Below are positions 10,556-19,771 of a stretch of 27,529 nt of DNA, in pieces; the stretch's first letter is position 1; the number at the start of each line of letters is the position of its first letter. Position numbers and translations under genes: made by a program. Origin of the DNA: Spirogloea muscicola (lineage: Eukaryota > Streptophyta > Zygnematophyceae > Spirogloeales > Spirogloeaceae); contig WELB01000080.1 of NCBI GenBank assembly GCA_009602725.1, positions 471,524 through 499,052 of the forward strand, read 5' to 3'. The notes under the pieces were generated by a model. That model did not search any database and was not told where the DNA came from. It saw nothing but the letters and a program-made list of their open reading frames with translations.

Positions 10556-10662
10556 ATTGAGGGCGCCCTGTGTCTGCCTAGCCTTTGGCTCCGTCATGAA
10601 CACCTGTATGCATCTGGCTGGCAGTTTACAGCCGATTCTTTAATATCAGCAGCCGCATTTCT
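10556..10662 (+). repeat. Subfamily A 3'-tail repeat (about 100 bp)
   Basis: Sequence from TATTGAGGGCGCC to TTTAATATCAGCAGCCGC. The same block occurs at 21935-22038 (+) and 27297-27405 (-), there directly after the LLTRGY stop of subfamily A, so it is that subfamily's 3' UTR. A partial copy is at 21521-21566. Confidence 0.8.
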
Positions 10663-10760
10663 TTCTGAGTGATTCTCCTGTGGCTCTTTGGATTTTGTCC
10701 ATTCTTTTTTGGCTGGCTTCTGCCAGCCCCTCTCTTCTATGGGCGAGCTCATTCTTCTTC
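10663..10760 (+). mobile_element. Stand-alone hairpin tail fragment
   Basis: Contains TTTGTCCATTCTTTTTT, the hairpin GGCTGGC/GCCAGCC at 10711-10728 (4-nt loop) and ATGGGCGAGC, as in the 7428-7530 tail, joined directly to the end of the A tail. Confidence 0.65.
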
Positions 10761-10764
10761 TTTC

Positions 10765-10890
10765 TTGCGGACCCTGCCGACGATCGATGGCCTGCCGGGC
10801 AAGCCGCTGCAGAAGGTCCACCCAGCGACCGCCGGATGCCCCGTGCACGTCTATCACAAGCGCCGCAAACGCATCGCCAGCCGAGAGAAA
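10765..10890 (-). mobile_element. RLE retrotransposon coding scrap upstream of DCI1
   Basis: The minus strand reads VIDVHGASGGRWVDLLQRLARQAIDRR, matching the DxHG.xG.xW.xLL block of the endonuclease ORF. It ends about 60 bp before the DCI1 start codon, so transposon DNA reaches into that gene's promoter. Confidence 0.65.
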
Positions 10891-10951
10891 GAACACCGAG
10901 GCCCATATGTAGAGTGGTACCTCGTCGACGGAGTTACTCCCCAGCCAGGAC

Positions 10952-11803
10952 ATGGCGGCTCCCGAGCTCGAGTTGCTCGAGTGGAACAGCGTGACCGTGT
11001 CGCGGCGTGTTGGGGGCGTGGGGCGGGTGACGCTGCGACGGCCCGCAAGGGCAAACGCCATCGACGACGCCATGCTGCGCGAGCTGCCGCAGGCCGTCGC
11101 GCACCTGGACGCCTGCGGCGACGTGCGCGCCATCATCCTGGACGCTGCTGGGAGGAACTTCTGCAGCGGCATCGACTTGGGCAGCCTGGCCTCGCTCGGC
11201 GCCGCAGCAGCCGAGGCCGGCGGCGGCTGCCCGGGCCGCCAGCGCGAGGCGCTGCGCCGCCAGATCCTGGCCATGCAGGCCAGCGCAACGTGCTTCGAGG
11301 CCTGCCGCAAGCCGGTGGTCGCCGCCATCCAGGGCGCCTGCGTCGGCGGCGGCGTCGACCTCGTCACCGCCTGCGACCTGAGGTACTGCACCTCCGACGC
11401 GAGCTTCGCCGTCAGGGAGGTGGACCTGGGCATCACCGCGGACCTGGGCACGCTGCAGCGCCTGCCGCGGCTGATCGGCGACGGCGCGGCGCGGGAGCTG
11501 GCCCTCACGGCCAGGACCGTCGACGCCGCCGAGGCCCACCGCCTGGGCCTCGTCCACGGCGTGCATGCGAGTGCGGCGGAGCTCGCGGCGGCGGTGGAGG
11601 CCGTGGCGCAATTGCTGGCGGCCAAGTCCCCGCTGGCCATCACCGGCACCAAGGCTGTGCTGCTCCACCCCCGAGACCACAGCGTCGCCGACGGCCTCCA
11701 GTACGCCGCCACTTGGAACGCCGCCATGCTCGCATCCAGCGACCTTGACGAGATTTTGCAGGCCCGGCAGGCACGGCGACCACCGACGTTTGCCAAGCTC
11801 TGA
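10952..11803 (+). CDS. DCI1: Delta3,5-delta2,4-dienoyl-CoA isomerase (crotonase family), peroxisomal
   Basis: Isomerase that moves double bonds in 3,5-dienoyl-CoA to 2,4-dienoyl-CoA during beta-oxidation of unsaturated fatty acids. It is a 283-aa single exon, close to the family length. Crotonase landmarks: RVTLRRPARANAIDD near residue 27, the first oxyanion-hole segment NFCSGIDLGSL near 68-78, and the second in GACVGGGVDLVTACDLRY. The Asp of GGVDL, the Glu of VREVDLG and the Asp of ITADLGTLQRLP correspond to the three acidic residues known for rat dienoyl-CoA isomerase (D176, E196, D204). This favours the isomerase over plain hydratase. The C-terminus AKL is a PTS1-type peroxisomal signal. 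The start is the first ATG of the conserved frame. Neighbours are retrotransposon debris, which extends to about 60 bp upstream. Absence of introns contrasts with all other host genes in the window. Confidence 0.9.
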   Translation: MAAPELELLEWNSVTVSRRVGGVGRVTLRRPARANAIDDAMLRELPQAVAHLDACGDVRAIILDAAGRNFCSGIDLGSLASLGAAAAEAGGGCPGRQREALRRQILAMQASATCFEACRKPVVAAIQGACVGGGVDLVTACDLRYCTSDASFAVREVDLGITADLGTLQRLPRLIGDGAARELALTARTVDAAEAHRLGLVHGVHASAAELAAAVEAVAQLLAAKSPLAITGTKAVLLHPRDHSVADGLQYAATWNAAMLASSDLDEILQARQARRPPTFAKL

Positions 11804-12473
11804 TGGACCATTCTCAAATCTGGTACCAAAGCAGCCACATGGACTGGCGCCAGCCCACAGAACAAGCTCACTAGCCCTCCATCAGTAAAGCATCCTACCC
11901 ACATTCTGCTCAATGACCTTCACATAGCCAAGCGGGCTTCAGAAGTTGTTCTTCTATACACTGTGCTCGTGTACAAAGGTTGTCGTGTTTCCAGCTCTGT
12001 CATGTATTCTTAGACGTGCCGGGCACCTTCAGGGAGCAGTGGCTCATGACCCTCATTAAACGCTGCAGGCCGCCTCTTTCGGCCAGATGCTGGTAGGGCA
12101 ACAACCGGCTGTCTGTGCTGCTTATTCCCTTGCCACCTCTAGCTTGCTGTCAATTATCCCACTGCACAGACCGCCCGCCTCCTTATACCTGCCTTGCTGT
12201 ACAGCGCTCGCTGACATTCATGATCACCACATGTAATTGTTTCCCATCCTCGACCCTTCTCCCGGACGGCCAGCCTTTTCCACCATTGGCTCGAATTGAG
12301 CTGGTTATGGGCCAGCTATGCTTGCGGCAGCTGCCCCTTTCCTGGTGAGCTCTTCTTCATTTTGCTGGCAAGTGCCAGCCATATCATCATGAGCACTGTT
12401 TAATACTCAAGATCGTGGCAATGTGGTGCAGCACTGCCACGAAAGTGTAAATGCTTTCATGCTTTCATTTCAG
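11804..12473. other. Intergenic, DCI1 3' flank
   Basis: No gene recognised. Contains a TGTAA (12231-12235), the motif used for polyadenylation in green algae, but it is more than 400 bp from the DCI1 stop and its use is uncertain. Confidence 0.35.
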
Positions 12474-12590
12474 TATGGCGTGGCCAGAAGGGCCATCGCA
12501 TCCGTGATTGCACCCAAGCTCCCAAGCACCCATCATCAGGCAAATCCGCTCCACCCGGCCCCAAGGGGCAGTATAAAGGCAAGGGCACAC
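12474..12590 (+). other. Zinc-knuckle-like possible exon or gag remnant
   Basis: A 117-nt segment bounded by a good acceptor (CATTTCAG) and donor (GTGAGT). One frame reads GQKGHRIRDCTQAPK followed by a Lys/Gly/Pro-rich stretch, resembling the second half of a CCHC zinc knuckle. The expected upstream Cys positions are absent (an Arg codon CGT sits where Cys would be), and no neighbouring exon could be joined. It could be an exon of an unresolved gene or a decayed retroelement gag piece. Confidence 0.3.
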
Positions 12591-13222
12591 GTGAGTGCCT
12601 TTCCTTAAGTACCGTGTGGAGTCCTCAACTGCATGATGTGCGCATGCTGTGTGACCATGTAGGACATGCTTGTCACAGCCCCGGCCCCTTCGCAAGAGCT
12701 CACTGCAGCTGCAAGTCACTCCCACTTGCGGCTGCTTACTCGGGGTCGCCAAGCTCCCATCCGCCGTAGCCTCTCGCATAGCTGTGTGGTTTTAGCGCAT
12801 TATGGCCGTTACTTTGACCTCGCCTTTCTGGGCTGGCTTTCTACTGCCTCCGCCCCCTTTGCAAGAACCGGCTCTTCTATTTCAGTTCTTTCATAGCCCT
12901 CGCCTCCTCTGAAAGAGCCCCTTTCTTTCTTTGCAAGAGCCCCTTCCGTCTTCCTGCGCCCCTCCCCTCCTCCCATCTTCCATATCCAGTCCAGGTTTCC
13001 TTCCAAGAAGCAGCTCTGCAAGTGATAAGAATACCAATAACACATGGGGGTGGCTGTGTCGTGAGGTGGCTGGCAAGGGGGAGAGAGAGCCCCCCGGGCT
13101 ACAAGAATTTGCACCCACTTGAGTACACCTGAGATATTCACCAACCAGGAACTTAAAGAGGCCAAATAGCCCCAAAAATGGTTGACAGTGAGACAGCGGT
13201 CATCATCAATGATTAATATCCT
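12591..13222. other. Intergenic, includes EEFSEC 3' flank
   Basis: No gene recognised. Around 12828-12870 a GGGCTGGCTTTCTACTGCC segment resembles a degraded retrotransposon tail. Around 12905-12955 there are short repeats of GCAAGAGCCCCTT/GAAAGAGCCCCTT. The EEFSEC 3' UTR reads leftward from 13222. Confidence 0.4.
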
Positions 13223-16200
13223 TTAAGTCTGAGCAATACGTTTTGTTGTATCATACATGTATTTCTTGAAGCTAAGCAGTAACCTACTGCCGCCAGCTGC
13301 TGTTGGATCTGCAGCAACCGGAGCCTGAATGCCTTCCTTAAAGTGCACCTATATGCATTGTCCACCACCAGTAGGTTAGAATGTCTTCAAATGAGATTTC
13401 TACAATGAGCACTCTTATGTGCGGTGCACCACTGGTGACTTTTCATACAATATCCACATATCTTGGTCAGGAAAAAGACATAGCTGTCTACCTTAAATTT
13501 GCCAGACTTGCCAAAGGAAGATTGGATCACTCCACTTTCACCTGCTTGACAACAGTCATGTCAGAGAACCAGTATAATAAGTGGGTAGTGTATCAGTAAT
13601 GAAGCAGGTCAATCAGGCAGCTTGTATAGGGTATGTATCAGAGAACCAGTATAATAAGTGGGTAACGTATCAGTAATAGAGCAGGTCAATCAGGCGGCTT
13701 GTATAGGGTATGTAACGCTGTGATCACCATTGTCTGAGGTTACACGAAGGCCGACGAAGAGAGATATGTCTGTTTCTTTCTTGAAGAGGCCCCTCCCGAT
13801 CACATTGTACCCATCAACATACTGCCCCTCCAAATCACATTTTTCCTATCAGCATCCTGGCCCATAAGCTCATCACAGGTTGTCTGACATCGCAGTTGCA
13901 GAAAAGCAACACATGTGTTTGGCAAGCAAGCATCTGACCTGCTTATCCTTCGGTTGGCTGCTTAAATAAATGCATGCCTTGAATTATAGGGTGCAACTGT
14001 GCACGTGGACAAAGTAGAATACTTACTCTGTCAATGACGCCTTCCCGAGTCTTTTCCTTATATACACGAAGCTTCTGTAGAGCACAAGTGATGAGAAGCA
14101 ATCAGATATAGCACCACCACAAACTTGTCAACACTGGATCACCATAATTAATGCCATGCATAATTATGAGCTCAACTCAGCAGCACCATCCAAGCAGCAG
14201 CGCTTGAGATGTTTGCATACCTGCATGATGGCCTTGTCGGAGGGGTCTACAAATGTCACCAGCTTGCCATGCAGAGCGAGCCTGCAAGTGCTGCTGTCTG
14301 TCCATTGTGTTCAGGAGGCCAACACCAAGTCACAACTGTAACAAATGCCTGCGCAGTGCATCATGAACCATTTACTCATGAACCCTAGAGTTACTATATG
14401 CAACAATGACCTACTGCTCGTCTTACAAGGATACGGACATCAGTGTCCAGTCTTGAGCCAATAATAAGAGCATCCGAAGGACACGTAATCTGCAAGTGAT
14501 AACATCACCCTCTTAGCATCTGACAGAAAGAATGTACCGCCTAGATCACCACAGCACTTGCAAAAGGCTCACAAAGCTCAGACAAAGCACGACCGTTCAG
14601 GTGAACGGTAGTCCACAATCGAGGGCACACTACCAAGCACTACAATCTAATGCAATCTTACATCCCTGCAAGGTGCACGCTACAACATTGTCCTGATGTA
14701 ATCAACCATCTACTACCAAGACTGGCTGGCAAGCAAGCACAATCTCACTGGTGTTTGAAATTCAAGCAGTGCAAACTGCTTGAGGGCTTCCATCGTGCAC
14801 AAATCATCACCTGAGGAAAGCTGCCGAGGTGTCATCATGCCAGCAAGAAGTGGTAGCAGCACACTGATTTAGCTAGCATCGTGGGCAGCAGAAAGGTAGC
14901 CTTATGAAGAGTCTCTGATTTTGAAGCAATTGCCATTGTCAAATTTTGCAACGTACTTGCGCAGTCTGCTGTTCTATCCTCCTCTCCAACAAGCTCTGCC
15001 TTCAAGACGTTAGGAGCAACAAAGCGAGACTGCATCAGCATCTTGGACGCACTTGCTGCACCATTGACATCCTGGATAGACACGGACAGCACCAGCTCTC
15101 TTCATTTGCTTATTCTTCAAGAATCCCAAAGCGAGGAGCTGCGACCATGCATGGGCCAGCCATGCATACTTGATGAGCATAGTCTCTGGCAAAGTCAAAC
15201 GACGCATCTGCATCACGTCAACCGAAAGCTAGTGAGGAGGAGTAGCCCTTGTGGGGATACCGTTGAATAAGAAACATAGTAGAAAGACAAGTATCAGCAT
15301 TCTCCATGAAGGGAGACAGCTTGAACCTGGCAGTTGACTGTTGGAGCACGATGCCGGAACTCTGAAGAAGGACACTTGCGCAAACACTGTGGTATGGCCA
15401 GCTGTGACTGGCATTCACACCCAGCAACAATCCACAACAATTGAGCTGCAACTTCAAGCAACTCTCCTGGAAATACTGGTCTTTCTGATGGTGCCAAGCC
15501 TGCAAGATGAAGCACTGCGGTAGAAGAGCTCACTGTGCAGCTTGCTCTTTGATGAGATGGCTCCTTTGAAGAACCGCGCTTTTTGGACCTCCGCCAGTGC
15601 TCCCTTTGCAGTGGGCACGCTTCCAGGCTCTGCCTGCAACAGGGCGTGCTCAATGCAATGATCATGGATGACGGCACTCATTTGTGGTTGGCAGGTTCTG
15701 TCACATGCAGGCTCCATGATGCTCACGGAAGGAACACAAGGAGTACTGCCAGACTGCTCAAATTCTGGCCAAATATAATGGCACCTGCACAGGAAGAGTC
15801 ATAACAGGTAAGAGTTATCTTACCGCGATCCCCCGCTCCAGCAGCTTTGCATCCAGCTGTGTCACACAGATGCCCACTCTGTCCCCCTGCGCATCGTTTG
15901 TATCTACGTACATATGCCTTGTCAGCTTCGTGCTGGCATTGATTGTCCAGATGTGCAAGTCAGCAACGCCGTTTGATAAGCTGCGGGGAAAAGAGGCTAC
16001 CTTTATGGCTGTCGTGACTGGACGATGGAACATCTGCATGCTTTTTATCTGCGACAGTCAACACACATCCAGCTTCTTCACAGGTCACAATAGAATAGCT
16101 ACTCGGCACCTCATATGTCTGCCGTCTTCATCAATGACCAGACAATTGCATTCAGGAGAGATTGATTTCCAACCCTGCGCAGAAGCTTGAGGGCTGGAAG

Positions 16201-18050
16201 CTCAATCGTCTGGTTGATGGAGGCACGGCCTCTTAGGATGGTGCCTGTCAGAACAGTCCCCTGCAGCCCGTGCATGGGACCATGAGAGTTGAGCTTTAGT
16301 ATTTGCACCTCATTTAAGTGCACAAGACCCATATCAATACAGAAAGGCCAGGACTCCTCTACGTGCATAGGGTACAGGCAAGACAGGTCCTGCCTGCAGT
16401 AATGCTCACCTGTCCACGGATGAGGAAACAATGGTCCACCGAAAAGAGAAACCGGCCTGCATCATTGCGCTCGATGTCTGCAGCAACGAATTTGAATGCC
16501 CGCAGGAACGAAGGGTCCTTTAGAGAATATCATGCGTGTTATCTCAAGGGTGTAAGGTTTAGGGTTTAACATTTAGGAATTAGGGGTTAGGGTTGTAGGG
16601 GTTAAAGGTTTAGGGCTGAGGGTTTAGGCTGGTATATAGGCACACATGATGTGTATACTTTGATAGTACTTTGAGGATATCAGTGTGCATTACCCTGCAC
16701 ACATGCAGAGAGCTCATGCACAAGGTTGTCCAGTCCTCGAGCAGGATTGCCTTCACTGGTCCTTTCAACCCCGCCAGGACAGGCCGCAACGGCCACCATG
16801 GCACATTCTGCAAACTTGGTCCCCTTGAAGGTGGCCCGCAGCCGCTTCTTCGTCTAGTGCAACGGGTGACAACAAGTAGAACTACACTGGATCAGCAACT
16901 GCCTTCATACTGTCTGACTCAACAACTAAGAACACTGGGTATACGGAATAATCACAGAGCTTTTTGGCCATTTGTGCTCACTTTCTCAATATGAGCAGCT
17001 CTTGTGGCCTCCAGAAGCATATCCTGCACACAAGAATGTCTGATAAAGGCGTAGAAGAGGCTCGTAGACGAAAATGGCAAAGGCAAGGCTATAGACTGCA
17101 TGATGACAGAACCCCTGCCTGAAAGCGACCAGTTCAGTCTCCGTGAAGCCTTTGATTGCACAGCCACGAGATTAGAGAGGAGGTGGTATCGTACGATCTT
17201 GTTGAGAACGATGACCATGTTGCGCGTCGGAGAGATCTCTCCGATCACAATGCACTGCTCGCAGGCGCAGCCGCCGTCAGCTCACAAAGCAGTGCTGCCT
17301 GCTTGACAAGCACAGTACGTGCGACAGTACGGCCACGCATCGATCGTGTTATATTCACCTCAGCCGTCTGCATCTGCACGCCCTTGGTGACGTCCACCAC
17401 CAGCATCATGACATCGATGATGTGAGCGCCTGCCAACGATGGCGCGCACGAGCACCCGCTTCTGCCGTCAGCGCTCCTCGCCGGCCGATGGAGCCGACTG
17501 GCGACGCAGCTGGAGGCGCAGGAATGCGAGGGGAATGAGCGGAGACCGCCAATGATGGTGCGGATGAGGGAGGAGTGGCCCGGGCAATCGACGAGCGTGA
17601 ACTGCAGCTGGTCGTACGGGAGGCCCGCCAGGTGCTCCGGCAGCGGCACCTGCGGCGGCGGCGGCGGGTCAATACCAAGCTTCAGAGCGGGCAGCCGCGC
17701 AGCAAGGCCGGGCTGGAGCGGCCCGTCCAGTGCCAGTGCCAGGCCTGCGGCGGTGCGGCGAGGGCTGACCGCGAAGGAGGAGAAGCCGAGGTCGAGCGTG
17801 ATGCCGCGCTCCTGGCTCTGTGGGTGCTTGTCCAGAGCCGCCGTCGACAGCGCCGTGCTCAGCGCCCGCGCTGCTCGCGCGCGCCAGCGCCGCAGCGGCG
17901 GCGCCTCAGCTCGTGGCGGCCGTGGCGGTGAAGAATGGCGCCACTGCGCCCGCGGCCTCGCGCACCGAGGCTGGTCTTGCCGCAGTCCACGTGGCCCAAA
18001 ATCCCGGCGTTGACGTTGAGCACGCGCGGCGCCGCCGCCGCCGCCGCCAT
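13223..18050 (-). CDS. EEFSEC: Selenocysteine-specific elongation factor (eEFSec/SelB)
   Basis: GTPase that delivers Sec-tRNA to UGA codons with SECIS/SBP2. Exons (minus): 18050-17966, 17870-17547, 17429-17359, 17254-17195, 17023-16982, 16853-16694, 16477-16410, 16260-16174, 16048-16001, 15886-15824, 15633-15534, 15407-15327, 15207-15170, optional 15071-14957, 14810-14749 (from 14820 if the optional exon is skipped), 14489-14435, 14297-14221, 14074-14027, 13821-13728, 13541-13492, 13348-13223. All phases join; 582 aa, or 617 with the optional exon (human 596). G1 GHVDCGKT; switch I QERGITLD; G3 DCPGHSSLIRTIIGG; G4 NKI split by an intron before D. Domain 2 has SVDHCFLIRGQGTVLTGTI and KSMQMFHRPVTTA; domain 3 has GDRVGICVTQLDAKLLERG. 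The C-terminal SelB domain has LIIGSRLDTDV, CRLALHGKL, VIGRGLFKKETDISLFVG, SFGKSGKFK and LSFKKYMYD. The start ATG is followed by an Ala run, then RVLNVNAGILGHVD as in animal orthologues. The gene seems intact, but a copia remnant occupies its upstream region. Confidence 0.95.
13561..13713. repeat. 77-bp tandem duplication in an EEFSEC intron
   Basis: Two copies with period 77 bp, both starting TCAGAGAACCAGTATAATAA and both ending with GTATAGGGTATGTA, differing at a few positions. They lie in the intron 13542-13727 of EEFSEC. Confidence 0.9.
14298..14434 (-). other. Candidate U12-type intron in EEFSEC
   Basis: The frame requires the upstream exon to end LDTDV plus one base at 14435 and the next to start at 14297 (HSSTCRLALHG). 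The intron so defined starts GTATCCTTG, matching 8 of 9 positions of the U12 donor consensus (RTATCCTTT). It ends CTCCTGAAC plus 12 nt to the AG, matching 7 of 9 positions of the U12 branch site TTCCTTAAC at the usual distance. A strong U2-like GTAAGA 8 nt downstream is out of frame with every available acceptor. Confidence 0.6.
14957..15071 (-). other. Possible extra or cassette exon of EEFSEC
   Basis: Within an otherwise unusually long 349-nt intron, a 115-nt open segment follows CTATCCAG and precedes GTACGT. It encodes 38 residues rich in Ala and acidic residues (DVNGAASAS ... VGEEDRTADCA). Its phase fits if the following exon starts at 14810, giving two introns of 98 and 146 nt, typical for this gene. 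Human eEFSec has a variable acidic insert at the same place. Confidence 0.45.
16555..16628 (-). repeat. Telomere-like repeats in EEFSEC intron
   Basis: Interspersed TTTAGGG-type heptamers (GGTTTAGGG, GGGGTTAGGG and relatives) on the plus strand, so C-rich CCCTAAA in the gene's sense direction. They sit in the intron 16478-16693, 77-150 nt upstream of the 3' splice site. Confidence 0.8.
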
Positions 18051-18144
18051 GGCCGCCGCCGCCGCCAGCGTGGCAGGCCGGCGGGCCCTGACCTGGCATT
18101 CCAGGGCCGCAGGAATATATGTCAGTGCCATGAAGATTAGGGCA

Positions 18145-19517
18145 CTTGCAAATCACTTCTCCTTTTCCAACAGCTGGCTGCACACTGTCATCACCCGGAT
18201 GAATGTTGAAATCCGGAACGGATTGATAGTTATGGAACCAGTCTCGCCTGTAGGTGAGATACTGAGACGCTCCGCTGTCAATCTGCCAGCTATCACAATT
18301 TGACCTGTCAGACCGTCTAGACAGATGTGCCTCTCCCTCAGCATGGCTGCCTCTGCCTCTCCTGCTATTGCCATCAAATTTCAGAGCCTTCTTCTTGGGA
18401 CAGTCGTTGATCACATGTCCAGGCTCACGGCAGTAGAAGCGAGTTCTAGGATACATGGGATTCCTGTTCCACCCTGCAAACTGATCTTCACTCAGAGGAC
18501 TACTACCACCAGTCCCGCTCCGAAGACTGCGAGCAACAGTTTGCTGATGAAGCCTCGATTGATTCAAGTGATGTCGAAGATCTTGCTCAGAGTGGCGTCT
18601 TGCCAGCAGTGCTACCTGTGAATTCGGCAGAGAGCCTACCAGAGAACCTGTCAGCGAACCTGTGTTCAAAGAGCCTGTCAGAGGTCCTATTGAATATCCT
18701 GTCAGAGACCCTGTCAGATGTCGGTGTTGCTCCTCCAATGCTCGCTCCTTATGAAGAAGTCGAGCCAGCACAGATTCCACAGTCAGGTTGTGTCGGCGCT
18801 GACCATCTGCAATGTATCTCTATCAGTATCATACGCAGGCGGGAGGCCCATAAGTATGGCCAGAACTAGGAAGCGGACTGGAACCTCCTCGCCAATGTCA
18901 TGCAGCTGAAGGGCCAGTACTTTTACTCTGTTTACAAATGCTTGGATGGACTCATCCTCCTCCTTTCTGCACTCGCGCAAGCGTATTCTGAGGTAGTAAG
19001 CCCTGTCAGTTCCGCGGTTCTCAAACTTGTCCTTGAGGTACTCCCAGATGCCACTAGCCAGGGACAGGTTGACAACGCCTATCACCTCTTCATCATCCAG
19101 ATTTGCGGCAAGAGTTGCTGAGGCTATGACATTCTCACGAGAGAAGGGCCGACAAAGCCCTCGATCAGCTGGAGGCTCTACAGCGTCCCAGACATTGTGA
19201 AACTGGAGCATCTTCTTCATCCTATATTTCCAGACTAACCAATTTGTATCTCGGCCAAGCTTGGGAGTCACAACAGGGAGCGAACCCAGAGAACCCCCGA
19301 AGGGTGGGCCCATCACCTGAAAGTATTCCTGGGCTGTGTGCTCTTGTGCCTGCTCCTGTACCTGTCCCTGTGGGTTGTACACAGCGTCTTCAGAGTCTGC
19401 ATTCCTCCAGTCGTGCTCCTCCATTGGACGTCCTTCAGGTCCAGCAGATCGCCCTCGTTGAGACGGCGGCCCAGCAGAGCGACCTCGTCGCAGCGGCTCA
19501 GATGCAGATGTGCTCAT
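18145..19517 (-). pseudogene. Ty1/copia gag-protease remnant
   Basis: LTR-retrotransposon polyprotein start. Gag from the ATG at 19517 has NWLVWKYRMKKMLQFHNVWD and IWEYLKDKFENR-type blocks of copia gag. A one-base deletion near 18785 introduces a stop, and the frame resumes with NLTVESVLARLLHKE. A zinc knuckle near 18405-18445 (FYCREPGHVINDC) has lost its first Cys to Arg. The protease shows WQIDSGASQYLT near 18270-18290. The homology stops around 18145, before integrase and reverse transcriptase, about 95 bp from the EEFSEC start codon. The element is dead: frameshifted, missing a zinc ligand and 3'-truncated. Confidence 0.85.
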
Positions 19518-19771
19518 GGCGGCAAACAGATTCAGATCTCAGACAGACAGTCAGACAGCACAGGCTCCGACCTCACCCAAGGTGGGCGACAGCCTTGGCT
19601 AGGCGCACGGGAGTACCGCGTGGCCTCAGACATAGAGTGTGATCCGACCGGTGCCCGAGGCCTCCCTTATCTCTTTCTCTCTTATCCAGGGGAGACACTC
19701 AGGGCCCAATGAGACGGGCGGGATGGTCACCCACCCCGACCCGCCGATTCAACATATTATAACATTCAACA
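19518..19771 (-). repeat. Copia 5' LTR and leader
   Basis: On the minus strand the sequence starting at 19771 reads TGTTGAATGTTATAATATG, a typical copia LTR start, and runs to the gag ATG. At 19772 subfamily A retrotransposon sequence begins abruptly, marking the insertion boundary. The LTR/leader border and primer-binding site could not be fixed. No second LTR is present, so a target-site duplication cannot be tested. Confidence 0.65.

Noticed and set aside
10669-11748. 359-codon plus-strand frame overlapping DCI1
   Set aside because: Arg/Gly/Pro-rich translation in an alternative frame of DCI1, starting in retrotransposon tail sequence.
10594-11913. 439-codon minus-strand open frame antisense to DCI1
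   Set aside because: It is the shadow of a GC-rich coding sequence; its translation is Ser/Ala/Arg-rich with no domain, while the plus strand encodes a full crotonase.
13381-13599. Plus-strand 72-codon open frame as a small gene
   Set aside because: It is antisense to EEFSEC exon 13541-13492 and flanking introns, with no recognisable domain.
14298-14427. Ordinary U2 intron starting at GTAAGA, 8 nt into the U12-like intron
   Set aside because: It would end the exon in phase 0, and no AG before HSSTCRL gives a phase-0 restart; an in-frame TGA lies just upstream of that exon.
17245-18780. 511-codon minus-strand open frame joining copia protease to EEFSEC sequence
   Set aside because: It runs from the copia remnant into EEFSEC exon 1 in the wrong frame and then through intron 1, so it is not a gene fusion; the true EEFSEC frame starts at 18050.
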